Positions 7,629-16,448 of a stretch of 60,527 nt of DNA are shown one piece after another; position 1 is the first letter of the stretch; each line of letters opens with the position of its first letter. Origin of the DNA: Pseudomonas sp. MWU13-2105 (GTDB lineage Bacteria; Pseudomonadota; Gammaproteobacteria; Pseudomonadales; Pseudomonadaceae); assembly GCF_023242315.1 (NCBI RefSeq), contig NZ_JALLIY010000027.1, positions 1 to 60,527 on the forward strand, written 5' to 3'. The translations under genes were made by a program, and so were the position numbers. Under the pieces are notes generated by a model. That model was not told where the DNA came from, did no database searches, and saw only the letters and a program-made list of their open reading frames with translations.

Positions 7629-9776
7629 TTAACCGAAGAACCGCTGGCCGGTCTTGGCCATTTCACGCAGCTTCGCGGTCGGGTGGTACAGCGCGCCCAG
7701 GTCGGCGTACTGATCGGCCAGGGCAACGAATTCGGCCACACCGATGGAGTCGATGTAGCGCAACGCACCGCCACGGAAAGGAGGGAAACCAATGCCGTAG
7801 ACCAGACCCATGTCGGCTTCGGCGGCGGTTTCGACAATACCGTCTTCCAGGCAACGCACGGTTTCCAGGCACAGCGGGACCATCATCCAGTTGATGATGT
7901 CCTCGTCGCTCACTTCACGCTGTTCGTAGATGATCGGCTTGAGCACTTCCAGCACCGACGAATCGGCAACTTTCTTCTGCTTGCCGCGCTTGTCGGTCTC
8001 GTAGGCATAGAAGCCCTTGCCGTTCTTCTGGCCCAGGCGCTTGGCTTCGTAGAGAGCATCCACCGCCGAACGACGGTCGTCCTTCATACGGTCCGGAAAA
8101 CCTTCGGCCATCACGTCACGACCATGGTGGCCGGTGTCGATACCGACCACGTCCATCAGGTAGGCCGGGCCCATCGGCCAGCCGAACTTCTCCATGATCT
8201 TGTCGATACGGACGAAGTCCACACCGGCGCTGACCAGCTTGGCGAAACCGCCGAAGTACGGGAACAGGATACGGTTGACCAGGAAGCCCGGGCAGTCGTT
8301 GACCACGATCGGGTTCTTGCCCATTTTCTTGGCGTAGGCCACGGTAGTGGCGACCGCTTGCTCGCTGGACTTCTCGCCACGGATCACTTCCACCAGCGGC
8401 ATCATGTGCACCGGGTTGAAGAAGTGCATGCCGACGAAGTTTTCCGGACGCTTGAGGGCCTTGGCCAGCAGGCTGATGGAAATGGTCGAGGTGTTGGAGG
8501 CCAGGATGGCATCTTCCTTGACCTGGGCTTCCACTTCCGCCAGTACCGCTTGCTTGACCTTGGGGTTCTCGACGACCGCCTCGACCACCAGGTCGACATG
8601 ACCGAAGTCACCGTAGGACAGGGTCGGACGAATACCGTTGAGCACTTCGGCCATCTTCGCCGCGGTCATGCGGCCCTTGTCAACGCGACCGACCAGCAGC
8701 TTCGCGGCTTCCGCCAGACCCTGCTCGATGCCGTGCTCGTTGATGTCCTTCATCAGGATCGGCGTACCTTTGGAGGCCGACTGATAAGCGATACCGCCAC
8801 CCATGATACCGGCGCCCAATACGGCGGCCTGTTTCACGTCCTTGGCGATTTCGTCGTAGGCCTTGGCCTTTTTCTTCAGTTCCTGGTCATTCAGGAACAG
8901 ACCGATCAGGCTTTGCGCGGCCGAGGTCTTGGCCAGTTTCACGAAGCCGGCGGCTTCGATTTCCAGGGCCTTGTCGCGACCGAAGTTGGCAGCTTTCTGG
9001 ATGGTCTTGATGGCTTCGACCGGCGCCGGGTAGTTCGGACCGGCTTGACCGGCGACGAAACCCTTGGCGGTTTCGAAGGCCATCATCTGCTCGATGGCGT
9101 TGAGCTTGAGCTTGTCCAGCTTCGGCTGACGCTTGGCCTTGTGGTCGAGTTCGCCGGAAATGGCGCGCTTGAGCAGTTCCAGGGCGGCTTCCCGGAGTTT
9201 TTCCGGAGCGACCACGGCATCGACGGCACCGACCTTCAGGGCGTCCTCGGCACGGTTCTCCTTACCCGCGGCAATCCACTCGATGGCATTGTCCGCACCG
9301 ATCAGGCGCGGCAGGCGGACAGTGCCGCCGAAGCCCGGGTAGATCCCCAGCTTGACTTCCGGCAGGCCGATCTTGGCGCTGCTGGACATGACCCGGAAGT
9401 CCGCGGCCAGGCACATTTCCAGACCACCGCCCAGGGCAATGCCATTGATCGCGGCGACAGTCGGCACGGCCAGGTCTTCGAAATCGCTGAAAATCTTGTT
9501 GGCTTCGAGGTTGGCGGCGACCAACTCGGCATCCGGCAACTTGAAGTTGTCGACAAATTCGGTGATGTCGGCGCCGACGATAAACACGTCCTTGCCGCTG
9601 CTGACGATAACGCCCTTGACGGACGCATCAGCCTTGAGGGTGTCCACGGCCTGGCGCAATTCGCCCAGGGTTAGACGGTTGAACTTGTTGACGGACTCAC
9701 CCTTGAGGTCGAACTTCAGTTCGACGATGCCACTTTCAAGAGCCTTAACCGTGATGGCTTTACCTTCGTAAATCAT
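7629..9776 (-). CDS. fadB: Fatty acid oxidation complex alpha subunit (enoyl-CoA hydratase / 3-hydroxyacyl-CoA dehydrogenase)
   Basis: Multifunctional subunit carrying out hydration, isomerisation and NAD-dependent dehydrogenation of acyl-CoA. The 715-residue protein has an N-terminal crotonase domain (about 1-190; oxyanion and catalytic region NGIALGGGLEMCLAAD and LPEVKLGIYPGFGG) and a central Rossmann fold (VLGAGIMGGGIAYQSASKG) followed by the HAD catalytic segment (GMHFFNPVHMMPLVE) and two C-terminal helical domains. Start: ATG at 9776 with GGAG 8 nt upstream; an in-frame TTG just before it is rejected. First gene of the fadBA operon. A pair of PsrA-like boxes lies about 150 bp upstream, consistent with known PsrA control of fadBA. 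Confidence 0.97.
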   Translation of the reverse strand: MIYEGKAITVKALESGIVELKFDLKGESVNKFNRLTLGELRQAVDTLKADASVKGVIVSSGKDVFIVGADITEFVDNFKLPDAELVAANLEANKIFSDFEDLAVPTVAAINGIALGGGLEMCLAADFRVMSSSAKIGLPEVKLGIYPGFGGTVRLPRLIGADNAIEWIAAGKENRAEDALKVGAVDAVVAPEKLREAALELLKRAISGELDHKAKRQPKLDKLKLNAIEQMMAFETAKGFVAGQAGPNYPAPVEAIKTIQKAANFGRDKALEIEAAGFVKLAKTSAAQSLIGLFLNDQELKKKAKAYDEIAKDVKQAAVLGAGIMGGGIAYQSASKGTPILMKDINEHGIEQGLAEAAKLLVGRVDKGRMTAAKMAEVLNGIRPTLSYGDFGHVDLVVEAVVENPKVKQAVLAEVEAQVKEDAILASNTSTISISLLAKALKRPENFVGMHFFNPVHMMPLVEVIRGEKSSEQAVATTVAYAKKMGKNPIVVNDCPGFLVNRILFPYFGGFAKLVSAGVDFVRIDKIMEKFGWPMGPAYLMDVVGIDTGHHGRDVMAEGFPDRMKDDRRSAVDALYEAKRLGQKNGKGFYAYETDKRGKQKKVADSSVLEVLKPIIYEQREVSDEDIINWMMVPLCLETVRCLEDGIVETAAEADMGLVYGIGFPPFRGGALRYIDSIGVAEFVALADQYADLGALYHPTAKLREMAKTGQRFFG

Positions 9777-10123
9777 CAACTGATCTCCACGATATGGAAG
9801 CTGAACAGTACACGTCGGACGCGAGCGGATGGTACGGCACTGACGTTACCGTCGATGCTACGCCAAGCCGCCAGGCACACCCGCCAACGCGATAGTCGGG
9901 ATTCTGTTTGGAGCCGTCTGATCAGACAAACGCTCAATTCATACGCCCGTTTGATTTGGGTGTGGACACCTTCACGGAATTCGCGGCAATTGTCAATTGC
10001 CGAAAACGTTGCCGAAAAAGCGACTTCCCGGTCATATTCCGGGCGTGAAAGCGCCCGGGCGCCAGGGGTTATGGCCAACCATTCAGCGAATCAATAGTGT
10101 AGCGGCGAGTGGCCAATCCTGCG
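9777..10123. other. fadBA upstream region, no gene
   Basis: A 347-bp gap between divergently unrelated ends: fadB starts on one side and the downstream end of the next minus-strand gene is on the other. It holds the PsrA-like boxes at 9927-9953 and presumably the fadBA promoter. No convincing small gene is seen. Confidence 0.7.
9927..9953. promoter_or_regulatory. Pair of PsrA-like boxes upstream of fadBA
   Basis: On the minus strand CAAACGGGCGTATG overlaps GAATTGAGCGTTTG by one G, giving a 27-bp site. The outer half-sites (CAAAC and GTTTG) are perfect against the PsrA consensus and the inner half-sites are degenerate. The geometry is identical to the psrA operator at 718-744. It lies 151-177 bp upstream of the fadB start. 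Confidence 0.65.
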
Positions 10124-10561
10124 TCAGGCCAGAGCCTTGAGCACCGTCGCGATGGCTTGCAAGGCCTGGGTATCGCCGCGCTCGCCCCAATACACGGCGA
10201 TCATCTGCTTGTCCGCCTCGATCTTGTAAGCGTTGTCCGGCAACGTCCTGAAATGCATCAGCAGCCTGTCGTCCGTCAGCGGCTCACGCCATTGATTGGC
10301 CCATACGCCAGGGGCGGTTTGCCAATAGCACCAGCAAGGACTGTCGGCGTGCAGACGCGGCCGATGGTATTGCGCGCAGGGGCTCGGCGGCTCGTGAGGC
10401 AGCCAGTGCGGCCACTCCTGGGGGGCCAGTTGCATGCCCAGGCCGATGCGCCGTGCCTCCATGCGCACAGCCATCATTGCGCTCTGGCGGCGCGAAGGAC
10501 GCAACCAGGCCAGAGGGCTCAATACCAGCGCCAGGATTGACACCACTATCCATACCGTCAT
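10124..10561 (-). CDS. Hypothetical protein with N-terminal membrane anchor
   Basis: A 145-residue protein beginning MTVWIVVSILALVLSPLAWL, a single hydrophobic helix followed by a basic stretch (RPSRRQ), so an inner-membrane anchor with the rest on one side is likely. The body is rich in Trp, Pro and Cys (PHWLPHEPP, CWCYWQ) and ends in a helix (ALQAIATVLKALA). No known catalytic motif. Start chosen at 10561 (AGAGAG upstream), not at the longer open frame. It is divergent from uspA with a 105-bp gap. From memory a hypothetical gene sits here in PAO1. Function unknown. Confidence 0.75.
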   Translation of the reverse strand: MTVWIVVSILALVLSPLAWLRPSRRQSAMMAVRMEARRIGLGMQLAPQEWPHWLPHEPPSPCAQYHRPRLHADSPCWCYWQTAPGVWANQWREPLTDDRLLMHFRTLPDNAYKIEADKQMIAVYWGERGDTQALQAIATVLKALA

Positions 10562-10666
10562 ATCTCTAACTCTCTCGATTCTTGATGAGCGACTGGCTCG
10601 CCAATGAGCCAATCCGCTTGAAACCAGCCATACTTAACGCTATTGCGATCCTCAGGAGTGCCTTTC

Positions 10667-11110
10667 ATGAGCTACGAACACATTCTGGTAGCTGTCGACC
10701 TGACAGAAGAATGCGACCCGGTCATCAAGCGCGCACGCGAACTGTCGGTCAGCAGCGAAGCCAAGCTATCCCTGGTGCATATCGTCGAACCCATGGCCAT
10801 GGCCTTCGGTGGCGACGTGCCCATGGACCTTTCGCAATTGCAGCAACAACAATTCGACCAGGCCAAGGAGCGCCTCGATCGCCTGATCGTCAAGTACCCG
10901 GAACTCTCGAAAGACAACTGCCACCTGACATACGGCCAACCGCGCCAGGAAATCCATCACCTGGCCAAGGAACAGCATTGCGACCTGATCGTGGTTGGCA
11001 GCCACGGACGTCATGGCCTGGCGCTGCTGCTGGGCTCCACCGCCAATGACGTACTGCATGGCGCGCCCTGCGACGTGCTGGCGGTGCACCTGGTCAAACG
11101 CCCGACCTGA
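10667..11110 (+). CDS. Universal stress protein, UspA family
   Basis: A 147-residue cytoplasmic Usp-fold protein. It starts MSYEHILVAVDLTEE, the typical first strand, and carries the ATP-binding-type motif near the end: VVGSHGRHGLALLLGSTAND, followed by VLHGAPCDVLAVHL. That G-2x-G-9x-G(S/T) pattern marks the UspFG/MJ0577-like nucleotide-binding branch. The start at 10667 is chosen because CAGGAG lies 8-9 nt upstream. The gene is monocistronic and ends at a REP element and a bidirectional terminator shared with uup. Role in stress survival is inferred from the family only. Confidence 0.93.
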   Translation: MSYEHILVAVDLTEECDPVIKRARELSVSSEAKLSLVHIVEPMAMAFGGDVPMDLSQLQQQQFDQAKERLDRLIVKYPELSKDNCHLTYGQPRQEIHHLAKEQHCDLIVVGSHGRHGLALLLGSTANDVLHGAPCDVLAVHLVKRPT

Positions 11111-11122
11111 TAACAACGCGCA

Positions 11123-11199
11123 ACCTGTAGGAGCTGGCTTGCCAGCGATAGCGGCGGCGAATACAACATCGCATCGCCGGCAAGCCAGCGCCTACAGGT
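11123..11199. repeat. REP inverted pair
   Basis: CCTGTAGGAGCTGGCTTGCC is mirrored by GGCAAGCCAGCGCCTACAGG, in the convergent gap between uspA and uup. Belongs to the CTGGCTTGCCAGCGAT sequence class. Confidence 0.8.
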
Positions 11200-11231
11200 C
11201 TGTGCATAGCAAAAATATCGTCGCGACCAAT

Positions 11232-11270
11232 AAAAAGCCCGGCACCCACACAAGTCGGGGCCGGGCTTTT
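11232..11270. terminator. Bidirectional terminator between uspA and uup
   Basis: AAAAGCCCGGC (11233-11243) pairs with GCCGGGCTTTT (11260-11270). It has an A-run on the left and a T-run on the right, so it works for both converging genes. Confidence 0.88.
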
Positions 11271-11287
11271 CGTTACTCAGCGATCGC

Positions 11288-13204
11288 TCAGGCGTCCAGC
11301 TCGGCCCAACGCTCCACCATCACTTCCAGCTCGGCCTGGAGTTTTTCCAGCCCGGCGATGACCGCGGCGGTTTCCGCTGCCGGACGCTGATAGAACCCGG
11401 CCTCGGCCATTTCGGCTTCAACGGCGGCAATCTGCTGTTCCTTGGCGTCGATCTCACCTGGCAACGCTTCCAGCTCGCGCTGCAATTTGTAGCTGAGCTT
11501 TTTCTTCGCCGCTGGCTGCTCGACAGCCGCAGCCGCCGCCGGCGCCGCCGTCACCACCGCCGAATTGAGCTCGGCCTTGCCCGACTTGTTCTCGGTCACA
11601 CCGAGCAAACGCGGCGAACCGCCCTGGCGCAACCAGTCCTGGTAACCACCGACGTACTCGCGCACCTTGCCCTCGCCTTCGAAGACCAGGGTGCTGGTAA
11701 CCACGTTGTCGAGGAAGGCCCGGTCGTGGCTGACCATCAATACGGTACCGCTGAACGTCAGCAGCACTTCTTCAAGCAACTCGAGGGTTTCCACATCGAG
11801 GTCGTTGGTCGGTTCGTCGAGCACCAGCAGGTTGGACGGTTTGCTGAACAGCTTGGCCAACAGCAGGCGCGCGCGCTCACCACCGGACAAGGCCTTGACC
11901 GGCGTACGGGCGCGCTGCGGGCTGAACAGGAAGTCGCCCAGGTAGCTCAGTACATGGCGGCTCTGGCCGTCGATGTCGATAAAGTCGCGACCTTCGGCGA
12001 CGTTGTCGATCACGGTCTTTTCCAGGTCCAACTGATGGCGCAACTGGTCGAAGTAGGCCACGTCGATCCGCGTGCCCTCTTCCACCGTGCCACTGGTCGG
12101 TTGCAGGCCATTGAGCATCAGCTTGAGCAAGGTGGTCTTGCCGGTACCGTTGGCGCCCAGCAAGCCGATCCGATCGCCACGCTGCAGGACCATGGAGAAG
12201 TCCTTGATCAGGAACGGGCCGCCCGGATGCGCGAAACTGACGTTTTCCAGCACCATCACCTGCTTGCCGGACTTGTCGGCGGTGTCGAGCAGGATATTCG
12301 CCTTGCCGGTGCGCTCGCGACGCTCGCTACGCTCCACGCGCAGGGCCTTCAACGCCCGCACGCGGCCTTCGTTACGGGTGCGGCGGGCCTTGATGCCCTG
12401 GCGGATCCAGACTTCTTCCTGGGCCAGGCGCTTGTCGAACAACGCGTTGGCGGTTTCCTCGGCGGCCAGCGTGGCTTCCTTGTGCACCAGGAAGCTCGCG
12501 TAGTCGCCGTTCCAGTCGATCAGGCCGCCGCGATCCAACTCCAGGATGCGCGTCGCCAGGTTCTGCAGGAAGGAACGGTCGTGGGTGATGAACAACACCG
12601 CGCCCTGGAAATCCTTCAAGGCTTCTTCCAGCCAGGCGATCGCGCCGATGTCCAGGTGGTTGGTCGGTTCGTCGAGCAGCAGCAGGTCCGGTTCGGAAAC
12701 CAGTGCCTGGGCCAGCAGGACACGTCGACGCCAGCCGCCGGACAACTCGGCAAGTGTCTTGTCGGCCGGTAGTTGCAGGCGGCTCAGGGTACTGTCGACC
12801 AGGGTCTGCAAACGCCAGCCATCGCGGGCCTCGAGGTCATGCTGGACATGCATGAGCTTGTCCAGGTCGGCATCGGTGACGATGTTCTGGCTCAGGTGGT
12901 GGTACTCGGCGAGCAAGGCGCCAACACCGTCCAGACCCTCGGCAACCACATCGAACACGGTGCGGTCGTCGGCCAGCGGCAACTCTTGCGGCAGCTCGCC
13001 GATCTTGAGGCCGGGCGCACGCCAGACGGAGCCGTCATCGGGCTTTTGCACGCCCTTGACCAGCTTCAACATGCTGGACTTGCCTGTGCCGTTGCGGCCG
13101 ATGATGCACACCCGCTCACCACGGGCGATCTGCCACGACACCTTGTCCAACAACGGCATGGCGCCGAAGGCAAGGGACACATCGCTGAATTTGAGCAGGG
13201 TCAT
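11288..13204 (-). CDS. uup: ABC-F ATPase Uup
   Basis: Soluble ABC-F protein without membrane domains; Uup family members act on ribosomes and influence transposon excision and branched DNA in E. coli. The 638-residue protein has two ABC cassettes: first Walker A GRNGTGKSS with signature LAELSGGW and LDEPTNHLD, second Walker A GANGTGKTT with ALSGGERAR and LDEPTNDLD. Between them is the linker typical of ABC-F proteins, and the C terminus is a coiled-coil domain (KKKLSYKLQRELEALPGEID onward), which separates Uup from EttA. Start at 13204 fits the known length; GGAGAA lies 7 nt upstream. Confidence 0.92.
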   Translation of the reverse strand: MTLLKFSDVSLAFGAMPLLDKVSWQIARGERVCIIGRNGTGKSSMLKLVKGVQKPDDGSVWRAPGLKIGELPQELPLADDRTVFDVVAEGLDGVGALLAEYHHLSQNIVTDADLDKLMHVQHDLEARDGWRLQTLVDSTLSRLQLPADKTLAELSGGWRRRVLLAQALVSEPDLLLLDEPTNHLDIGAIAWLEEALKDFQGAVLFITHDRSFLQNLATRILELDRGGLIDWNGDYASFLVHKEATLAAEETANALFDKRLAQEEVWIRQGIKARRTRNEGRVRALKALRVERSERRERTGKANILLDTADKSGKQVMVLENVSFAHPGGPFLIKDFSMVLQRGDRIGLLGANGTGKTTLLKLMLNGLQPTSGTVEEGTRIDVAYFDQLRHQLDLEKTVIDNVAEGRDFIDIDGQSRHVLSYLGDFLFSPQRARTPVKALSGGERARLLLAKLFSKPSNLLVLDEPTNDLDVETLELLEEVLLTFSGTVLMVSHDRAFLDNVVTSTLVFEGEGKVREYVGGYQDWLRQGGSPRLLGVTENKSGKAELNSAVVTAAPAAAAAVEQPAAKKKLSYKLQRELEALPGEIDAKEQQIAAVEAEMAEAGFYQRPAAETAAVIAGLEKLQAELEVMVERWAELDA

Positions 13205-13418
13205 GAGCTTCTCCAAAAACCGGGGGCGCATTCTACCTGACTTGAGCCAGGAGGCGGCCGGCATTTTTATCAGCACCTCGGTTGAAGATGACAATTGGTA
13301 TCAAGTTACGTACGGCGACCGCTAAAACGTTCTCCCGCGGGTGGCAAACAGCTAAGCTATTAGTAATCAGCCGCGGAATTTTCCACGGTTTGTCAGGTTT
13401 TATTTTTTCGGAACTCCC

Positions 13419-15347
13419 ATGCGCAGCCGTCTGTTCAATTTTTTATCGTGCCTGCTTCTTTCTACCTGCGCTGTCCATGCTGCCCAGGCGGTAGAGCTCT
13501 CCCAGCAACGCCAATTTTACGATGAAGCCAAGCGCGCCCTCGCCAAAGGCGACTCGGGCCCCTATTTCCGTTACCAGGACGCCCTGCGGGACTATCCGCT
13601 GGAACCCTACCTGGCCTACGACGAGTTGACCGCGCGTCTGAAAACCGCGAGCAATGCCGAGATCGAGCAATTCCTCGCCGAGCATGGCGACCTGCCCCAG
13701 GCCAACTGGATGAAGCTGCGCTGGCTGCGCTGGCTGGCCGAGCGCGGCGACTGGCAGCCCTTCGTCAAATACTATGACCCCAAGCTGAACTTCACCGAGC
13801 TCGACTGCCTCAACGGCCAGTACCAACTCAGCCACAACTTGCGTGCCGAGGGCTATGCCACGGCGGAAAAACTCTGGCTGACCGGCAAGAACCAGCCGAG
13901 TGCCTGCGACGCCTTGTTCGGCAGTTGGGCCGCCGACGGCCAACTGACCGAGCAGAAACGCTGGCAGCGCCTGAAACTCGCGGCCGAAGCACGCAACTAC
14001 GGCCTGGCCAGCAGCCTGGCGAGCGGCTTGACCACCCTCGCCGGACAAGGCCGACTGCTGATCGAAGTCGCCCAGAAACCCGAGCTGCTGAGCCAGCCTT
14101 CACGCTTCGTCCCGGCGGACGAGGCCATGTCCGACGCGGTCGGCCTCGGCCTGCGCCGCCTGGCCCGCCAGGACCCGGACAAGGCCATGCCGCTGCTCGA
14201 CAGCTATGCCGCGAGCATGCACTTCTCCCGTGACGAAAAGGTTGCGATCGCCCGCGAAATCGGCCTGACCCTGGCCCGCCGCTATGACAGCCGCGCACTG
14301 GACATCATGACCCAGTACGATCCGGAGCTGCGGGACAACACCGTGACCGAATGGCGCCTGCGCCTGCTGCTGCGCCTGGCCCGCTGGGAGGATGCCTACC
14401 AGTTGACACGCCGCTTGCCACAGGACCTGGCGACCACCAATCGCTGGCGCTACTGGCAGGCCCGCAGCCTGGAGCTGGCGGAGCCGCAGAATCCGCAAGC
14501 CATGGTCCTGCTGAAGAACGTCGCCCGTGAGCGTGACTTCTACGGCTTCCTCGCAGCCGACCGTTCCCAGTCGCCCTACCAACTGGCCAACCGCCCCCTG
14601 GTACTCAGCCCGCAAATAATGAACAAGGTCCGTAACACCCCGGGCATACGCCGCGCGCTGGAGCTGCATGACCGTGGCCAGATCGTCGACGGGCGCCGCG
14701 AGTGGTACCACGCCAGCCGCCTGTTCAGCCGTGATGAAATGGTCGCCCAGGCCCGCCTGGCCTATGACCTGCAATGGTACTTCCCGGCCATTCGCACCAT
14801 CAGCCAGGCGCAATACTGGGATGACCTGGATATCCGCTTCCCCATGGCCCATCGCGACACCCTGGTGCGTGAAGCCAAGGTACGCGGGCTACACTCGAGC
14901 TGGGTGTTCGCCATCACTCGCCAGGAAAGCGCCTTCATGGATGACGCCCGTTCGGGCGTGGGCGCCAGCGGCCTGATGCAACTGATGCCGGGGACGGCCA
15001 AGGAAACCGCACGCAAGTTCAGCATTCCACTGGCCTCGCCGCAGCAGGTCCTGGACCCGGACAAGAACATCCAGTTGGGAGCGGCTTACCTGAGCCAGGT
15101 GCATGGACAGTTCAATGGCAACCGCGTGCTCGCGACGGCCGCCTACAACGCCGGCCCCGGCCGTGTCAGGCAGTGGCTCAAGGGCGCCAACCACCTGGGC
15201 TTCGACGTCTGGGTGGAAAGCATCCCGTTCGACGAAACCCGGCAGTATGTACAGAACGTATTATCGTACTCGGTGATCTACGGCCAGAAGCTCAATGTGC
15301 CGCAGCCGCTGGTGGATTGGCATGAGCGGTATTTTGACGACCAATGA
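13419..15347 (+). CDS. slt: Soluble lytic murein transglycosylase
   Basis: Periplasmic enzyme that cleaves peptidoglycan glycan strands to 1,6-anhydro-muropeptides. The 642-residue precursor begins with a signal peptide (MRSRLFNFLSCLLLSTC..., likely cut after AAQA near residue 23). A long superhelical U-domain of helical repeats follows (about 30-440), then a linker and the C-terminal catalytic goose-lysozyme-like domain with catalytic Glu503 in AITRQESAF, then GASGLMQLMPGTA and AYNAGPGRVRQWL. The start is well supported by the signal peptide although the ribosome site is weak (CGGAAC). Monocistronic, followed by a REP. Confidence 0.95.
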   Translation: MRSRLFNFLSCLLLSTCAVHAAQAVELSQQRQFYDEAKRALAKGDSGPYFRYQDALRDYPLEPYLAYDELTARLKTASNAEIEQFLAEHGDLPQANWMKLRWLRWLAERGDWQPFVKYYDPKLNFTELDCLNGQYQLSHNLRAEGYATAEKLWLTGKNQPSACDALFGSWAADGQLTEQKRWQRLKLAAEARNYGLASSLASGLTTLAGQGRLLIEVAQKPELLSQPSRFVPADEAMSDAVGLGLRRLARQDPDKAMPLLDSYAASMHFSRDEKVAIAREIGLTLARRYDSRALDIMTQYDPELRDNTVTEWRLRLLLRLARWEDAYQLTRRLPQDLATTNRWRYWQARSLELAEPQNPQAMVLLKNVARERDFYGFLAADRSQSPYQLANRPLVLSPQIMNKVRNTPGIRRALELHDRGQIVDGRREWYHASRLFSRDEMVAQARLAYDLQWYFPAIRTISQAQYWDDLDIRFPMAHRDTLVREAKVRGLHSSWVFAITRQESAFMDDARSGVGASGLMQLMPGTAKETARKFSIPLASPQQVLDPDKNIQLGAAYLSQVHGQFNGNRVLATAAYNAGPGRVRQWLKGANHLGFDVWVESIPFDETRQYVQNVLSYSVIYGQKLNVPQPLVDWHERYFDDQ

Positions 15348-15354
15348 TCTGCTT

Positions 15355-15440
15355 TGTGCAGGAGCCGGCTTGCCGGCGATGGCGTCCGCGAGATCAATGC
15401 AAGACTCCAGGGCCTCATCGCCGGCAAGCCGGCTCCCACA
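15355..15440. repeat. REP inverted pair
   Basis: GGAGCCGGCTTGCCGGCGAT is mirrored by ATCGCCGGCAAGCCGGCTCC, between the convergent slt and MOSC genes. Sequence class GCCGGCTTGCCGGCGAT. Confidence 0.88.
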
Positions 15441-15476
15441 GTGACTGCGCGATAAGATCAAGACTGTGGAGCCCGG

Positions 15477-16283
15477 CTATTCGAGCACCGTTACCGGCAT
15501 CCCGACCTCCAGCAGCCCCAGGCCATCATTGACCAGGTTCTGCCCGAACATCACCTCGCCATCCTGCTCACGATAGGTCTTGAGGGTCGTCAACGGCTCA
15601 CGGTCGGTGCTGCGCTCACCGGTCTGCGGGTCAAGAGTGGTCAGGATGCAGCGGGAACAGGGCTTCACCAGCCGAAACTCGACATCACCGATACGAATAC
15701 GCGTCCAGCCGTCTTCGGCAAAGGCGTTGCTACCCTCGATCACCAGGTTTGGCCGAAAACGCAGCATCTCCAGCTTACGCCCGACCTTTTGCGACAAGTC
15801 ATCCAGTGAAGCCTGGCCGATCAGCAGCAGGGGGAAACCATCGGCAAACGCCACCCGATCCCCTTCCTTGCCGTAGCCGGCCTCGGTGAGACGGGCCCGC
15901 TCCAGCGGCACATGCACCAGGCGGGTCGGCTTGCCGATAAACTCGCTCAGCCAGGCGGCTGCCTCGTCACCGGCATCCGGCACGCGCAAGGTGTCGCTCC
16001 AGATAGTCACGCCGCGCAAGGTGTCGTCCTTCCCGGGCAAGGCCACGTCCAGCGCCGAATAGCCCGGAGCACTCAGGGTCAGGCCACCGGCAAGATTCCA
16101 CAATGCCGACAACTGACTCATCTTGCCCACCGCGCGCTGGCTCAGAAAGCGCCCGCTGGCCTCATCCACCAGCATCCAGCGTCGGTCCCCGGACAGGCCC
16201 AGCTCATCCAGTGGACTCCGGTCCAAGGCCTCGCCCCGGGCGGATTTCAACGGATATCGATACAGCGCGCTCAGACGTAACAT
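15477..16283 (-). CDS. MOSC domain protein (YcbX-like)
   Basis: A 268-residue cytosolic protein with an N-terminal MOSC beta-barrel domain (MLRLSALYRYPLKSARGEAL, then LGLSGDRRWMLVD) and a C-terminal MOSC domain with the conserved cysteine in FRLVKPCSRCILTTLD, the position that ligates molybdenum cofactor in the family. YcbX-type proteins work with a reductase partner to reduce N-hydroxylated compounds. Unlike E. coli YcbX (about 369 residues), no C-terminal 2Fe-2S ferredoxin domain is present, so an external electron carrier would be needed. Isolated gene flanked by REPs on both sides. Confidence 0.9.
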   Translation of the reverse strand: MLRLSALYRYPLKSARGEALDRSPLDELGLSGDRRWMLVDEASGRFLSQRAVGKMSQLSALWNLAGGLTLSAPGYSALDVALPGKDDTLRGVTIWSDTLRVPDAGDEAAAWLSEFIGKPTRLVHVPLERARLTEAGYGKEGDRVAFADGFPLLLIGQASLDDLSQKVGRKLEMLRFRPNLVIEGSNAFAEDGWTRIRIGDVEFRLVKPCSRCILTTLDPQTGERSTDREPLTTLKTYREQDGEVMFGQNLVNDGLGLLEVGMPVTVLE

Positions 16284-16363
16284 GCCCAGCTCCCGACAGA
16301 CAAAATAGCGATTCTACAGGAGGGTGGGCACGACGGCATTTTTGTGCCAGAACGCGGTTTTAT

Positions 16364-16446
16364 GGGCGCCGGCTTGCCGGCGATGAAGCCCGCAAGGTCA
16401 ATCCAGGGCTTACCGGCCTCATCTCGGACAAGCCAGCGCCTACGGG
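16364..16446. repeat. REP-like inverted pair (degenerate)
   Basis: GGGCGCCGGCTTGCCGGCGAT pairs imperfectly with ATCTCGGACAAGCCAGCGCC. It lies between the MOSC gene start and the cheV stop. Confidence 0.7.
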
Positions 16447-16448
16447 AG

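Noticed and set aside
7683..9674. 663-codon open frame opposite fadB
   Set aside because: Antisense shadow of a clear FadB. Composition (Gly/His/Gln/Val-rich) is typical of mirrored high-GC coding sequence.
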